From: Pseudomonas yamanorum
GTDB lineage: Bacteria; Pseudomonadota; Gammaproteobacteria; Pseudomonadales; Pseudomonadaceae
Length of the DNA stretch: 64,000 bases
Direction of reading: 5' to 3'
Assembly (NCBI RefSeq): GCF_013386765.1
Contig: NZ_JACARE010000023.1
Span: forward strand, 116,660-180,659
A program made the translations under genes and the position numbers. Below, piece after piece: positions 44,647-51,755 of this stretch; within the stretch, counting starts at the first letter, position 1; every line of letters begins with the position of its first letter. The notes under the pieces were generated by a model. It was not told the origin of the DNA. It made no database searches and saw only the letters and a list, made by a program, of their open reading frames with translations.

Positions 44647-45507
44647 ATGCGCATCGCATTAGACCCCTACATGTACCGCCACCTGCCCCTCGGCCAAATG
44701 GTCGACAAGGCCGCCGAACTCGGCTACCAGCACATCGAACTCTCGCCCCGGGAAGACTTCCTGCCGTTCTACAAGGCCGCCCGGGTCGACCGGGCGCGCA
44801 TCAAGGAATTTCGCAAAGCCCTGAGCGACGCCGGCGTGCAACTCTCGTCCCTGCTGCCCATGTACCACTGGGCCGCCGCTGACGAAGGCCTGCGGGTTGC
44901 CGCCGTACGCAACTGGAAGCGCGCGATCCAGATCGCCGTGGAAATGGACTGCGAGCTGGTCAACACCGAATTCACTGGCCAGTCCGACAACCCGCTGGTG
45001 TGCGAAAACCAGTTCATGCGCTCCATGGATGAGCTGATGCCGGAGTTCGAGCGCGAAGGCGTGAAGCTGGATATCCAGGCTCACCCGTATGACTTCTGCG
45101 AGCGCAACAACGAGTCGGTGGACATCATTCGCGGCCTCGACCGCGACTGGATCAACTACCTCTACGCCGCGCCGCACACCTTCTTCTATGACGACGGCAA
45201 GGGCGATATCGCCTCGATGCTCAAGTACGCAGGCGCCAAGCTCAGCCACTTGATCATCGCCGACACCTACAACCACCGGGCGTCCTCAAACCTGCGCTAC
45301 ATCGTCAACCCGCCGGGCGTGACGGCCACCGTGCACCAGCACCTGGACATCGGCCAGGGCGAGGTCAACTGGGAGGCGTTTTTCGGCACCCTGCGGGAAA
45401 TCAAGTTCGACGGCATCGCCACGGTGTCGGTGTTTGCCTGGGAAGACCGGCCGGATGAGTCCAACCGGATGATGCTGGAGCGGGTCACCCGCGAACTTTG
45501 CTGTTAG
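44647..45507 (+). CDS. Sugar phosphate isomerase/epimerase family protein (IolH-like)
   Basis: A 286-residue xylose-isomerase-like TIM barrel. It shows the family layout 'DPYMYRHLPLGQMVDKAAELGYQHIEL', 'LDIQAHPYDFCERNNESVD', 'LIIADTYNHRA' and 'TVHQHLDIGQGEVNWEAFF'. It differs from both IolE and IolI in this cluster, so it is a third barrel enzyme of the locus. Role probably in epimerising or isomerising inositol stereoisomers; IolH is the closest known name but function is not settled. GGGAG lies upstream of the start. REP elements flank it on both sides. Confidence 0.8.
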   Translation: MRIALDPYMYRHLPLGQMVDKAAELGYQHIELSPREDFLPFYKAARVDRARIKEFRKALSDAGVQLSSLLPMYHWAAADEGLRVAAVRNWKRAIQIAVEMDCELVNTEFTGQSDNPLVCENQFMRSMDELMPEFEREGVKLDIQAHPYDFCERNNESVDIIRGLDRDWINYLYAAPHTFFYDDGKGDIASMLKYAGAKLSHLIIADTYNHRASSNLRYIVNPPGVTATVHQHLDIGQGEVNWEAFFGTLREIKFDGIATVSVFAWEDRPDESNRMMLERVTRELCC

Positions 45508-45523
45508 ATCGCTGTGGCTTGCT

Positions 45524-45618
45524 CTGTGGCGAGGGAGCTTGCTCCCGCCGGGGTGCGAAGCGCCCCCAAAAGCTTGCGACTGCTACGCAGCCGAGCGGGA
45601 GCAAGCTCCCTCGCCACA
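45524..45618. repeat. REP-type inverted repeat (type B)
   Basis: CTGTGGCGAGGGAGCTTGCT and AGCAAGCTCCCTCGCCACA form the outer arms, as in the copy at 34025, with an inner GGGTGCGAAGC. It sits just before the ribosome binding site of the next gene. Confidence 0.85.
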
Positions 45619-45638
45619 ATTAACCAAGGAGTATTTGT

Positions 45639-46679
45639 ATGCGAATCGGACTGGTTGGATACGGCCACGGTGGCCGCTTTTTTCACGCACCGCTGATTGC
45701 CAGCCTGCCGGGGGCGACCTTTGTCGGCGTCGTCACCCGCTCACCCGAGCGTCGCCAACAGTTGGCGAAAGAACATCCTGGTGTAAAAGCCTTCGATACC
45801 ATCGGCCAGATCGTCGAGGCCGGTGTCGACGCCCTGGTGATCTCCACCACCCTCAAGGGCCGTCCCGCGCTGGTGTTGGAAGCCATCGAACACGGTGTGG
45901 CGGTGGTCAGCGACAAACCCTTCGCCAGCAACGCCGAACAGGCCCAGGCCTTGATTACCGCCGCCGAGCGCCAGGGCGTGCTGCTCAGCGTCTACCAGAA
46001 CCGGCGCTGGGATTCGGACTTCCTGACCCTGCGCAAGCTGATCGACGCCGGCGCACTGGGCACCGTCACCCGCTTCGAATCCCGGGTGGAACGCTACAAC
46101 CCGGGCTCCGTGGGCAATGCCAGCGGCGGCGGGTTCCTGCGGGACCTGGGCAGCCATCTGGTGGACCAGGCGATGCAGCTGTTCGGCCCGGTGGAGCGCG
46201 TGTTCGCGCAATTGCACTACACCCCGCAGGAGCCCACAGTGGATCACGGTTTCTTCGTGTCCATGACCCACGCCAACGGGGTGATTTCCCATCTGTGGGG
46301 GAGTGCCTTGCAAAACAGCCAGGCGCCGCGTTTCCGGGTCAATGGCACCGCCGGGTGCTACACCGTGGAAGGCCTGGACGGCCAGGAAGCGTTGTTGATG
46401 GCCGGCAAGACCCCGAAAACCGAAGGCGAGCACTGGGGCGCCGAAGAACACCGGCGTTGGGGCTGGTTCGAGCAAGGTGAGGAGCGCGAGCGCGTGCCCT
46501 CGGAAAAAGGCCGCTGGAACCAGTTCTACAGCCAGTTGCAAAGCGCAGTGGAAGGCCAGGGCCCGTTGCCGGTGGAGGCCCGGGATGCGCTGCAAACCAC
46601 CCGTGTACTGGACGCGGCGCGCCTCAGTTCGGAGCGCCAGCAGGTGGTGGAAATACCCGCTGTGGAAAGCCACAGATGA
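45639..46679 (+). CDS. Gfo/Idh/MocA oxidoreductase, probable scyllo-inositol-type dehydrogenase
   Basis: A 346-residue oxidoreductase. Rossmann motif 'RIGLVGYGHGGRFFHAPL', the EKP-equivalent DKPF in 'VVSDKPFASNAEQ', and 'GGGFLRDLGSHLVDQAMQLFG' with the catalytic Asp/His. It resembles the YvaA/IolW/YdgJ group, NADP-dependent scyllo-inositol or related dehydrogenases, more than IolG. Together with the preceding isomerase it would broaden the pathway to other inositol isomers. CCAAGGAGT precedes the start. It is the last gene before the importer promoter. Confidence 0.82.
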   Translation: MRIGLVGYGHGGRFFHAPLIASLPGATFVGVVTRSPERRQQLAKEHPGVKAFDTIGQIVEAGVDALVISTTLKGRPALVLEAIEHGVAVVSDKPFASNAEQAQALITAAERQGVLLSVYQNRRWDSDFLTLRKLIDAGALGTVTRFESRVERYNPGSVGNASGGGFLRDLGSHLVDQAMQLFGPVERVFAQLHYTPQEPTVDHGFFVSMTHANGVISHLWGSALQNSQAPRFRVNGTAGCYTVEGLDGQEALLMAGKTPKTEGEHWGAEEHRRWGWFEQGEERERVPSEKGRWNQFYSQLQSAVEGQGPLPVEARDALQTTRVLDAARLSSERQQVVEIPAVESHR

Positions 46680-46711
46680 AAAATAGAATAAAATTCTAAA
46701 ATAAGTTGATA

Positions 46712-46727
46712 TGGAAATTATTTTCCA
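46712..46727. promoter_or_regulatory. Candidate IolR operator before the importer genes
   Basis: TGGAAATTATTTTCCA has GGAA-N6-TTCC at 46713-46726, the same arrangement and flanks as the site at 35206-35221. It is about 320 bases upstream of the binding-protein start, suggesting joint repression of uptake and catabolism. Confidence 0.65.
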
Positions 46728-46817
46728 ATAAAGTCATTTCCAGGTTGCATAAAGTACGTTCGGACTCGATTCGGGCGACTCGACAAAAACAAGATCAAAA
46801 CAACCAGGTACCGTCAG

Positions 46818-46997
46818 ATGAAAATCTTCAACGCTGTACTGCGAGTTTTACGTCCTGCCCTCAAGCCACGCGGTCTGCCCCGCGCCCGGCCGTTTTACTT
46901 CTCCCTCCTGAATGTCCTGTGCGTCGAAAGCAAGGGTTCCCTGGTGTGCTGCATTCCGGGGGCGCCGATCGTTCGACTGCCGACAGCTTCGCTCTGA
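46818..46997 (+). CDS. Possible small leader ORF (59 codons)
   Basis: An ATG at 46818 opens a 59-codon frame ending TGA at 46995-46997, inside the long importer leader. The product would begin MKIFNAVLRVLRPALKPRG, be Arg/Leu-rich and contain three cysteines. A weak AGGTA lies nine bases upstream. It has no recognised family and could be chance in GC-rich sequence or a regulatory leader peptide. Confidence 0.15.
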   Translation: MKIFNAVLRVLRPALKPRGLPRARPFYFSLLNVLCVESKGSLVCCIPGAPIVRLPTASL

Positions 46998-47045
46998 AAA
47001 ACGCAACGTCCACAAAACCAACAAGAAATTGGAGACAGACCGTTC

Positions 47046-47981
47046 ATGAAGACCCCGATCCGTTTTACCGCGCTGGCCCTGTCAATGATGCTCGCCAGCG
47101 GTTTTGCCACCGCCGCCGATATCAAAGTGGGTGTGAGCATGTCGGCATTCGATGACACCTTCCTGACCTACCTGCGCGAGGACATGGACAAGCAAGCCAA
47201 GTCCTATCCCAAGGGTGACGGCGTACAGCTGCAGTTCGAAGATGCCCGCGCCGACGTGGTCAAGCAATTGAGCCAGGTCGAGAACTTTATCAGCCAGAAA
47301 GTCGACGCCATCATCGTCAACCCGGTCGACACGGCATCTACCGCCAACATCAGTAAAGCGGCGCTCGCGGCGGGCATTCCGCTGGTGTACGTCAACCGTC
47401 GTCCCGACCAGACCGATTTGCCCAAGGGCATCGTGGCCGTGACCTCCAATGACGTCGAGGCCGGCCGCCTGCAAATGCAGTACATCGCCGAAAAGCTCGG
47501 TGGCAAGGGCAAGATCGTGATCCTGCTGGGTGACCTGGCGAACAACTCCACCACCAACCGCACCAAGGGCGTGAAGGAAGTCCTGGCCAAATACCCGGAC
47601 ATCAAGATCGAGCAGGAACAGACCGGCATCTGGCTGCGTGACAAGGGCATGACCCTGGTCAATGACTGGCTGACCCAGGGCCGCGAGTTCAACGCAGTAC
47701 TGGCCAACAACGATGAGATGGCTATCGGTGCGTCCATGGCGTTGAAATCGGCGGGGACCAAGCCGGGCACCGTGTTGATCGCGGGCGTGGATGGCACGCC
47801 GGACGGCCTCAACGCGATTACCAAGGGTGACATGGCCGCGTCGGCCTTCCAGGACGCCAACGGCCAGGCCGTGGGCTCGGTGGAAGCAGCACGCAAGATG
47901 GCCAGGCACGAGCCGGTGGAGCAGAACGTGGTGATCCCGTTCAAGCTGATCACCCCGGACAACGTCAAAGACTTCAAGTAG
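47046..47981 (+). CDS. Periplasmic sugar/inositol-binding protein
   Basis: A 311-residue ribose-binding-type (Peripla_BP_4) protein. The signal peptide covers about residues 1-23 (ending GFATA before ADIKVGVSM). Family landmarks: 'MDKQAKSYPKGDGVQLQFEDARADVVKQ', 'IIVNPVDTAST', 'YVNRRPDQTD', 'NNDEMAIGASMAL', 'IAGVDGTPDGLNAI'. It heads the importer unit located behind an operator shared with the iol genes, so myo-inositol is the likely ligand (compare IbpA/IatA). GGAGACAG lies before the start. Confidence 0.92.
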   Translation: MKTPIRFTALALSMMLASGFATAADIKVGVSMSAFDDTFLTYLREDMDKQAKSYPKGDGVQLQFEDARADVVKQLSQVENFISQKVDAIIVNPVDTASTANISKAALAAGIPLVYVNRRPDQTDLPKGIVAVTSNDVEAGRLQMQYIAEKLGGKGKIVILLGDLANNSTTNRTKGVKEVLAKYPDIKIEQEQTGIWLRDKGMTLVNDWLTQGREFNAVLANNDEMAIGASMALKSAGTKPGTVLIAGVDGTPDGLNAITKGDMAASAFQDANGQAVGSVEAARKMARHEPVEQNVVIPFKLITPDNVKDFK

Positions 47982-48004
47982 CCCTTAATAACAACAATAA
48001 ACCG

Positions 48005-48028
48005 GCAGGGCAGCCACGGCGGCCCTGC
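48005..48028. promoter_or_regulatory. Intercistronic hairpin after the binding-protein gene
   Basis: GCAGGGC (48005-48011) pairs with GCCCTGC (48022-48028) over a ten-base loop. Hairpins here commonly stabilise the binding-protein message so that it exceeds that of the membrane components. No T-tract follows. Confidence 0.5.
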
Positions 48029-48044
48029 TGACGGAGTACCCGAT

Positions 48045-49598
48045 ATGTTTGCTCAAGCGACTGCTTCCCAGCCTCCCGGTATCCAGCCCCTGGTACTGGA
48101 AGAACCCTATCTGCTGGAGATCTCCAACATCAGCAAAGGCTTTCCCGGCGTCGTGGCCCTGGCCGATGTGCAACTGCGGGTGCGCCCCGGTTCGGTGCTG
48201 GCGCTGATGGGAGAGAACGGCGCGGGCAAGTCGACGCTGATGAAGATCATCGCCGGCATCTATCAGCCCGACGCCGGTGAAATCCGCCTGCGGGGCAAGC
48301 CGATTGTGTTTGAGACACCGCTGGCGGCGCAGAAAGCCGGCATCGCGATGATCCACCAGGAACTCAACCTGATGCCCCACATGAGCATCGCCGAGAACAT
48401 CTGGATCGGCCGCGAACAGCTCAACGGCCTGCACATGGTCAACCACCGGGAAATGCACCGCTGCACCGCGCAATTGCTGGAGCGGCTGCGGATCAACCTC
48501 GACCCGGAAGAACACGTCGGCAACCTGAGCATCGCCGAGCGGCAGATGGTCGAGATTGCCAAGGCCGTGTCCTATGACTCCGACATCCTGATCATGGATG
48601 AGCCCACCTCGGCGATTACCGACAAGGAAGTGGCCCACCTGTTTTCGATCATTGCCGACCTCAAGTCCCAGGGCAAAGGCATCATCTACATCACCCATAA
48701 AATGAACGAAGTGTTCGCCATCGCCGATGAAGTGGCGGTGTTCCGCGATGGTGCGTACATCGGCCTGCAACGGGCCGACAGCATGGACAGCGACAGCCTG
48801 ATCTCGATGATGGTGGGGCGCGAGCTGAGCCAGCTGTTCCCGGTGCGCGACAAGCCTATCGGCGATCTGCTGCTGTCGGTACGCGACCTGCGCCTGGATG
48901 GGGTGTTCCAGGGCGTGTCGTTTGACCTGCACGCCGGCGAGATTCTCGGCATTGCCGGGTTGATGGGCTCTGGCCGTACCAACGTGGCTGAGACCATTTT
49001 TGGCATCACCCCAAGCTCCGGCGGCGAGATCCAGCTGGACGGCAAGACCGTGCGCATCACCGACCCGCACATGGCCATCGAGAAGGGCTTCGCGCTGCTG
49101 ACCGAAGACCGCAAGCTCAGCGGCTTGTTTCCTTGCCTCTCGGTGCTGGAAAACATGGAAATGGCCGTGCTGCCGCTTTACTCCGGCAACGGCTTCATCC
49201 AGCAAAAGGCCCTGCGGGCCCTGTGTGAAGACATGTGCACCAAGCTGCGGGTGAAAACCCCGTCGCTTGAGCAGTGCATCGACACCTTGTCCGGCGGCAA
49301 CCAGCAAAAAGCCCTGTTGGCCCGCTGGCTGATGACCAATCCGCGGCTGCTGATCCTCGACGAGCCCACTCGCGGTATCGACGTGGGCGCCAAGGCCGAG
49401 ATCTACCGGCTGATTTCCTACCTGGCCAGCGAAGGCATGGCCGTGATCATGATTTCTTCGGAGCTGCCGGAAGTGCTGGGCATGAGCGACCGGGTAATGG
49501 TGATGCACGAAGGCGACCTGATGGGCACCCTGGACCGCGCGGACGCGACCCAGGAAAAAGTCATGCAACTGGCTTCCGGTATGACGGCGGTCCACTAA
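48045..49598 (+). CDS. Sugar-type ABC transporter ATPase (two modules)
   Basis: A 517-residue RbsA/MglA-type ATPase. Module 1: Walker A GENGAGKST, signature LSIAERQMVEIAKA, Walker B ILIMDEPTSAI. Module 2: degenerate Walker A GLMGSGRTN, signature LSGGNQQKALLARWL, Walker B LLILDEPTRGID. The degenerate second P-loop is normal for this class. It energises uptake of the pentose/inositol-type substrate with the adjoining permease. ACGGAGT precedes the start, and hairpins stand on both sides of the gene. Confidence 0.94.
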   Translation: MFAQATASQPPGIQPLVLEEPYLLEISNISKGFPGVVALADVQLRVRPGSVLALMGENGAGKSTLMKIIAGIYQPDAGEIRLRGKPIVFETPLAAQKAGIAMIHQELNLMPHMSIAENIWIGREQLNGLHMVNHREMHRCTAQLLERLRINLDPEEHVGNLSIAERQMVEIAKAVSYDSDILIMDEPTSAITDKEVAHLFSIIADLKSQGKGIIYITHKMNEVFAIADEVAVFRDGAYIGLQRADSMDSDSLISMMVGRELSQLFPVRDKPIGDLLLSVRDLRLDGVFQGVSFDLHAGEILGIAGLMGSGRTNVAETIFGITPSSGGEIQLDGKTVRITDPHMAIEKGFALLTEDRKLSGLFPCLSVLENMEMAVLPLYSGNGFIQQKALRALCEDMCTKLRVKTPSLEQCIDTLSGGNQQKALLARWLMTNPRLLILDEPTRGIDVGAKAEIYRLISYLASEGMAVIMISSELPEVLGMSDRVMVMHEGDLMGTLDRADATQEKVMQLASGMTAVH

Positions 49599-49608
49599 CG
49601 AACAGACG

Positions 49609-49632
49609 GCGCCGGCCCGCTGCGGCCGGCGC
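49609..49632. promoter_or_regulatory. Perfect 9-bp intercistronic hairpin between ATPase and permease
   Basis: GCGCCGGCC (49609-49617) pairs perfectly with GGCCGGCGC (49624-49632) around CGCTGC. It is very stable, lacks a T-tract, and probably tunes the relative expression of ATPase and permease. Confidence 0.6.
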
Positions 49633-49658
49633 AACGCGATAAAAAAAGGTGAGTGGTT

Positions 49659-50696
49659 ATGAACGCGATACTGGAAAGCAAACCCGAGGAAAAGAAGCCC
49701 GCTGCAGCGCCGGTCAAGCACCGTCGACGCATGCCCACCGAGCTGAGCATCCTGCTGGTGCTGATTGGCATCGGCCTGGTGTTTGAGTTGTTCGGCTGGA
49801 TCGTGCGGGACCAGAGTTTCCTGATGAACTCCCAGCGCCTGGTGTTGATGATCCTGCAAGTGTCGATCATCGGCCTGCTGGCGATTGGCGTGACCCAGGT
49901 GATCATCACCACCGGTATCGACCTGTCCTCGGGCTCGGTGTTGGCGTTGTCGGCGATGATCGCCGCCAGTCTGGCGCAGACTTCCGACTTTTCCCGGGCA
50001 GTGTTTCCATCCCTGACCGACTTGCCGGTGTGGATACCGGTGGCGATGGGCCTGGGTGTGGGGCTGCTGGCGGGGGGCATTAACGGCAGCATTATTGCGG
50101 TCACCGGGATTCCACCGTTTATTGCCACCCTCGGCATGATGGTCTCGGCCCGTGGCCTGGCGCGTTATTACACCGAAGGCCAGCCGGTGAGCATGCTCTC
50201 GGACTCCTACACGGCCATCGGCCACGGCGCGATGCCGGTGGTGATCTTCCTGGTGGTGGCGGTGATCTTCCATATCGCGCTGCGCTACACCAAGTACGGC
50301 AAGTACACCTACGCCATCGGCGGCAACATGCAGGCGGCGCGCACCTCGGGGATCAACGTCAAGCGCCACCTGATCATCGTCTACAGCATCGCCGGGCTGC
50401 TGGCGGGCCTGGCCGGTGTAGTGGCCTCGGCACGAGCGGCCACCGGGCAGGCGGGCATGGGCATGTCCTATGAGCTGGACGCGATTGCTGCTGCGGTGAT
50501 CGGCGGCACCAGCCTGGCGGGCGGAGTAGGGCGCATCACCGGCACCGTGATCGGCGCGCTGATCCTCGGGGTGATGGCCAGCGGGTTTACCTTCGTCGGT
50601 GTGGATGCCTACATCCAGGACATCATCAAGGGCCTGATCATCGTGGTGGCGGTGGTGATCGATCAGTACCGCAACAAGCGCAAGCTCAAGCGCTAA
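49659..50696 (+). CDS. Sugar-type ABC transporter permease
   Basis: A 345-residue RbsC-family permease with about eight to ten transmembrane segments. Landmarks: 'IIGLLAIGVTQVIITTGIDLSSGSVLAL' and 'YAIGGNMQAARTSGINV', plus 'AAAVIGGTSLAGGVGRI' near the C-terminus. The start at 49659 follows AAGGTGAG; a GTG two codons earlier is possible. It forms the membrane channel of the inositol-type importer. The operon ends here and is followed by a REPIN. Confidence 0.94.
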   Translation: MNAILESKPEEKKPAAAPVKHRRRMPTELSILLVLIGIGLVFELFGWIVRDQSFLMNSQRLVLMILQVSIIGLLAIGVTQVIITTGIDLSSGSVLALSAMIAASLAQTSDFSRAVFPSLTDLPVWIPVAMGLGVGLLAGGINGSIIAVTGIPPFIATLGMMVSARGLARYYTEGQPVSMLSDSYTAIGHGAMPVVIFLVVAVIFHIALRYTKYGKYTYAIGGNMQAARTSGINVKRHLIIVYSIAGLLAGLAGVVASARAATGQAGMGMSYELDAIAAAVIGGTSLAGGVGRITGTVIGALILGVMASGFTFVGVDAYIQDIIKGLIIVVAVVIDQYRNKRKLKR

Positions 50697-50723
50697 CACG
50701 GTCCTCAAGGCTGCATCAATCAA

Positions 50724-50812
50724 TGTGGGAGCTGGCTTGCCTGCGATAGCATCAACTTGGTCTCGCTGACAGACCGAGTCGAGTGCATCGCGGGCAAGCC
50801 CGGCTCCCACAT
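50724..50812. repeat. REPIN-type inverted repeat (type A)
   Basis: TGTGGGAGCTGGCTTGCCTG and CGGGCAAGCCCGGCTCCCAC with inner GACAGACCGAGT. The right arm and inner text match the copy at 56876, which marks a sub-family. Confidence 0.87.
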
Positions 50813-51115
50813 GAGCGTTTTGCCATCAACGTTTAACCGTTTGTCTTCTATATAGCTCCACAACACTGAATTTCTTGCTATAAACGCACTCCGATGACCG
50901 TTCGCCGAGCCCGTCCTGGTGCCTTTGCGGGTTATCTTGGAAAAAATGCCTGTCATTTCAGTTGCTGAGCCCTCAAGTCGGCCTTAGACTGCCGCCCCTC
51001 GTAAATTGAGTGCCGGGTGGCGCTTGAAATGGACGGCGCCTTTCCGAGACCTGCACAGGCCTTCCGGAACGCTCCCTTATTCGCCTTGATGCACGTATTT
51101 TTTATAGAGAAATCA
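50813..51115. promoter_or_regulatory. Intergenic region before the DksA-like gene
   Basis: This 303-base stretch carries TATAAA-like sequence near 50879 and a 13-codon open frame starting ATG at 50946 (MPVISVAEPSSRP). No recognised gene or RNA is found. The start of the DksA-like gene at 51116 has AGAGAAATCA upstream, a modest binding site. Confidence 0.3.
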
Positions 51116-51520
51116 ATGACAAAGGAAAAGTTGCTGGCCATGCCGGCGGATGACTACATGAATGCCGAGCAGCACGCTTTTTTTGAGCAGTTGTTGCAAG
51201 ACATGAAAGTGGAACACCATGAGCGCATTGAGCAGAACCGCATCGCCATCGAAAGCCTGGACACCCCGGCTGACCCGGCTGACGCTGCTTCTGTCGAAGA
51301 AGAGCGCACCTGGCTGGTGAATGCCATCGACCGCGACCAGCGCATGCTGCCGCAACTTGAGCAGGCCCTGGGCCGTATCAAGGAAGATTCCTTCGGCTGG
51401 TGCGATGACAGCGGCGAGCCTATCGGCCTCAAGCGCCTGCTGATCAGCCCGACCACCAAGTACTGCATCGAAGCGCAAGAGCGCCACGAGCAAATCGACA
51501 AGCACCAGCGTCAAGCCTGA
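51116..51520 (+). CDS. DksA/TraR-family protein with degenerate zinc finger
   Basis: A 134-residue DksA-like protein with an N-terminal coiled coil (about residues 12-85) and a C-terminal globular part. In canonical DksA the globular part has two CxxC pairs; here they read C-D-D-S ('GWCDDSGEPIGLKRLL') and C-I-E-A ('KYCIEAQERHE'), so the second cysteine of each pair is lost. The acidic coiled-coil tip equivalent is 'TPADPADAAS'. The family modulates RNA polymerase with ppGpp; loss of zinc ligands recalls zinc-independent paralogues such as P. aeruginosa DksA2. The frame continues 33 codons upstream without support. Confidence 0.85.
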   Translation: MTKEKLLAMPADDYMNAEQHAFFEQLLQDMKVEHHERIEQNRIAIESLDTPADPADAASVEEERTWLVNAIDRDQRMLPQLEQALGRIKEDSFGWCDDSGEPIGLKRLLISPTTKYCIEAQERHEQIDKHQRQA

Positions 51521-51529
51521 TGCCGTCCT

Positions 51530-51630
51530 TGTAGGAGCGAGCTTGCTCGCGAAGGTCGCTAACGATAACGCGGGAAGCCTGGTACCCAACGGTGCTCTCA
51601 GGTTCTTCGCGAGCAAGCTCGCTCCTACAT
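51530..51630. repeat. REP-type inverted repeat (type C)
   Basis: GTAGGAGCGAGCTTGCTCGC and GCGAGCAAGCTCGCTCCTAC form near-perfect long arms extended by GAA / TTC. It is the only copy of this family in the window and stands between the DksA-like and chemoreceptor genes. Confidence 0.85.
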
Positions 51631-51755
51631 AGATTTCGCCCGTATTACCCCTGTCTATTGATCTGCTGCAAGCCCCCCACTAAAGGCCCATGGATAATGG
51701 CCACGTAGTGGCGTTTAATGCAGTCACAATAACGACAAGCAGTGGGGTAACGAAG

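Larger units (their letters stand above)
46680..47045. promoter_or_regulatory. Leader/promoter region of the inositol importer
   Basis: This 366-base gap starts AT-rich: TAGAAT-AAA-ATTCTA (46684-46698) is a perfect inverted repeat and TGGAAATTATTTTCCA (46712-46727) is the second GGAA-N6-TTCC palindrome of the window. The remainder is an unusually long GC-rich leader that holds one 59-codon open frame (see 46818-46997) and ends with GGAGACAG before the binding-protein start. Confidence 0.6.

Noticed and set aside
47985..50810. A 941-codon open frame on the minus strand opposite the inositol importer
   Set aside because: Antisense to ATPase and permease genes with intact Walker motifs; composition (Asp/His/Gln/Arg-rich) is typical of antisense shadows.
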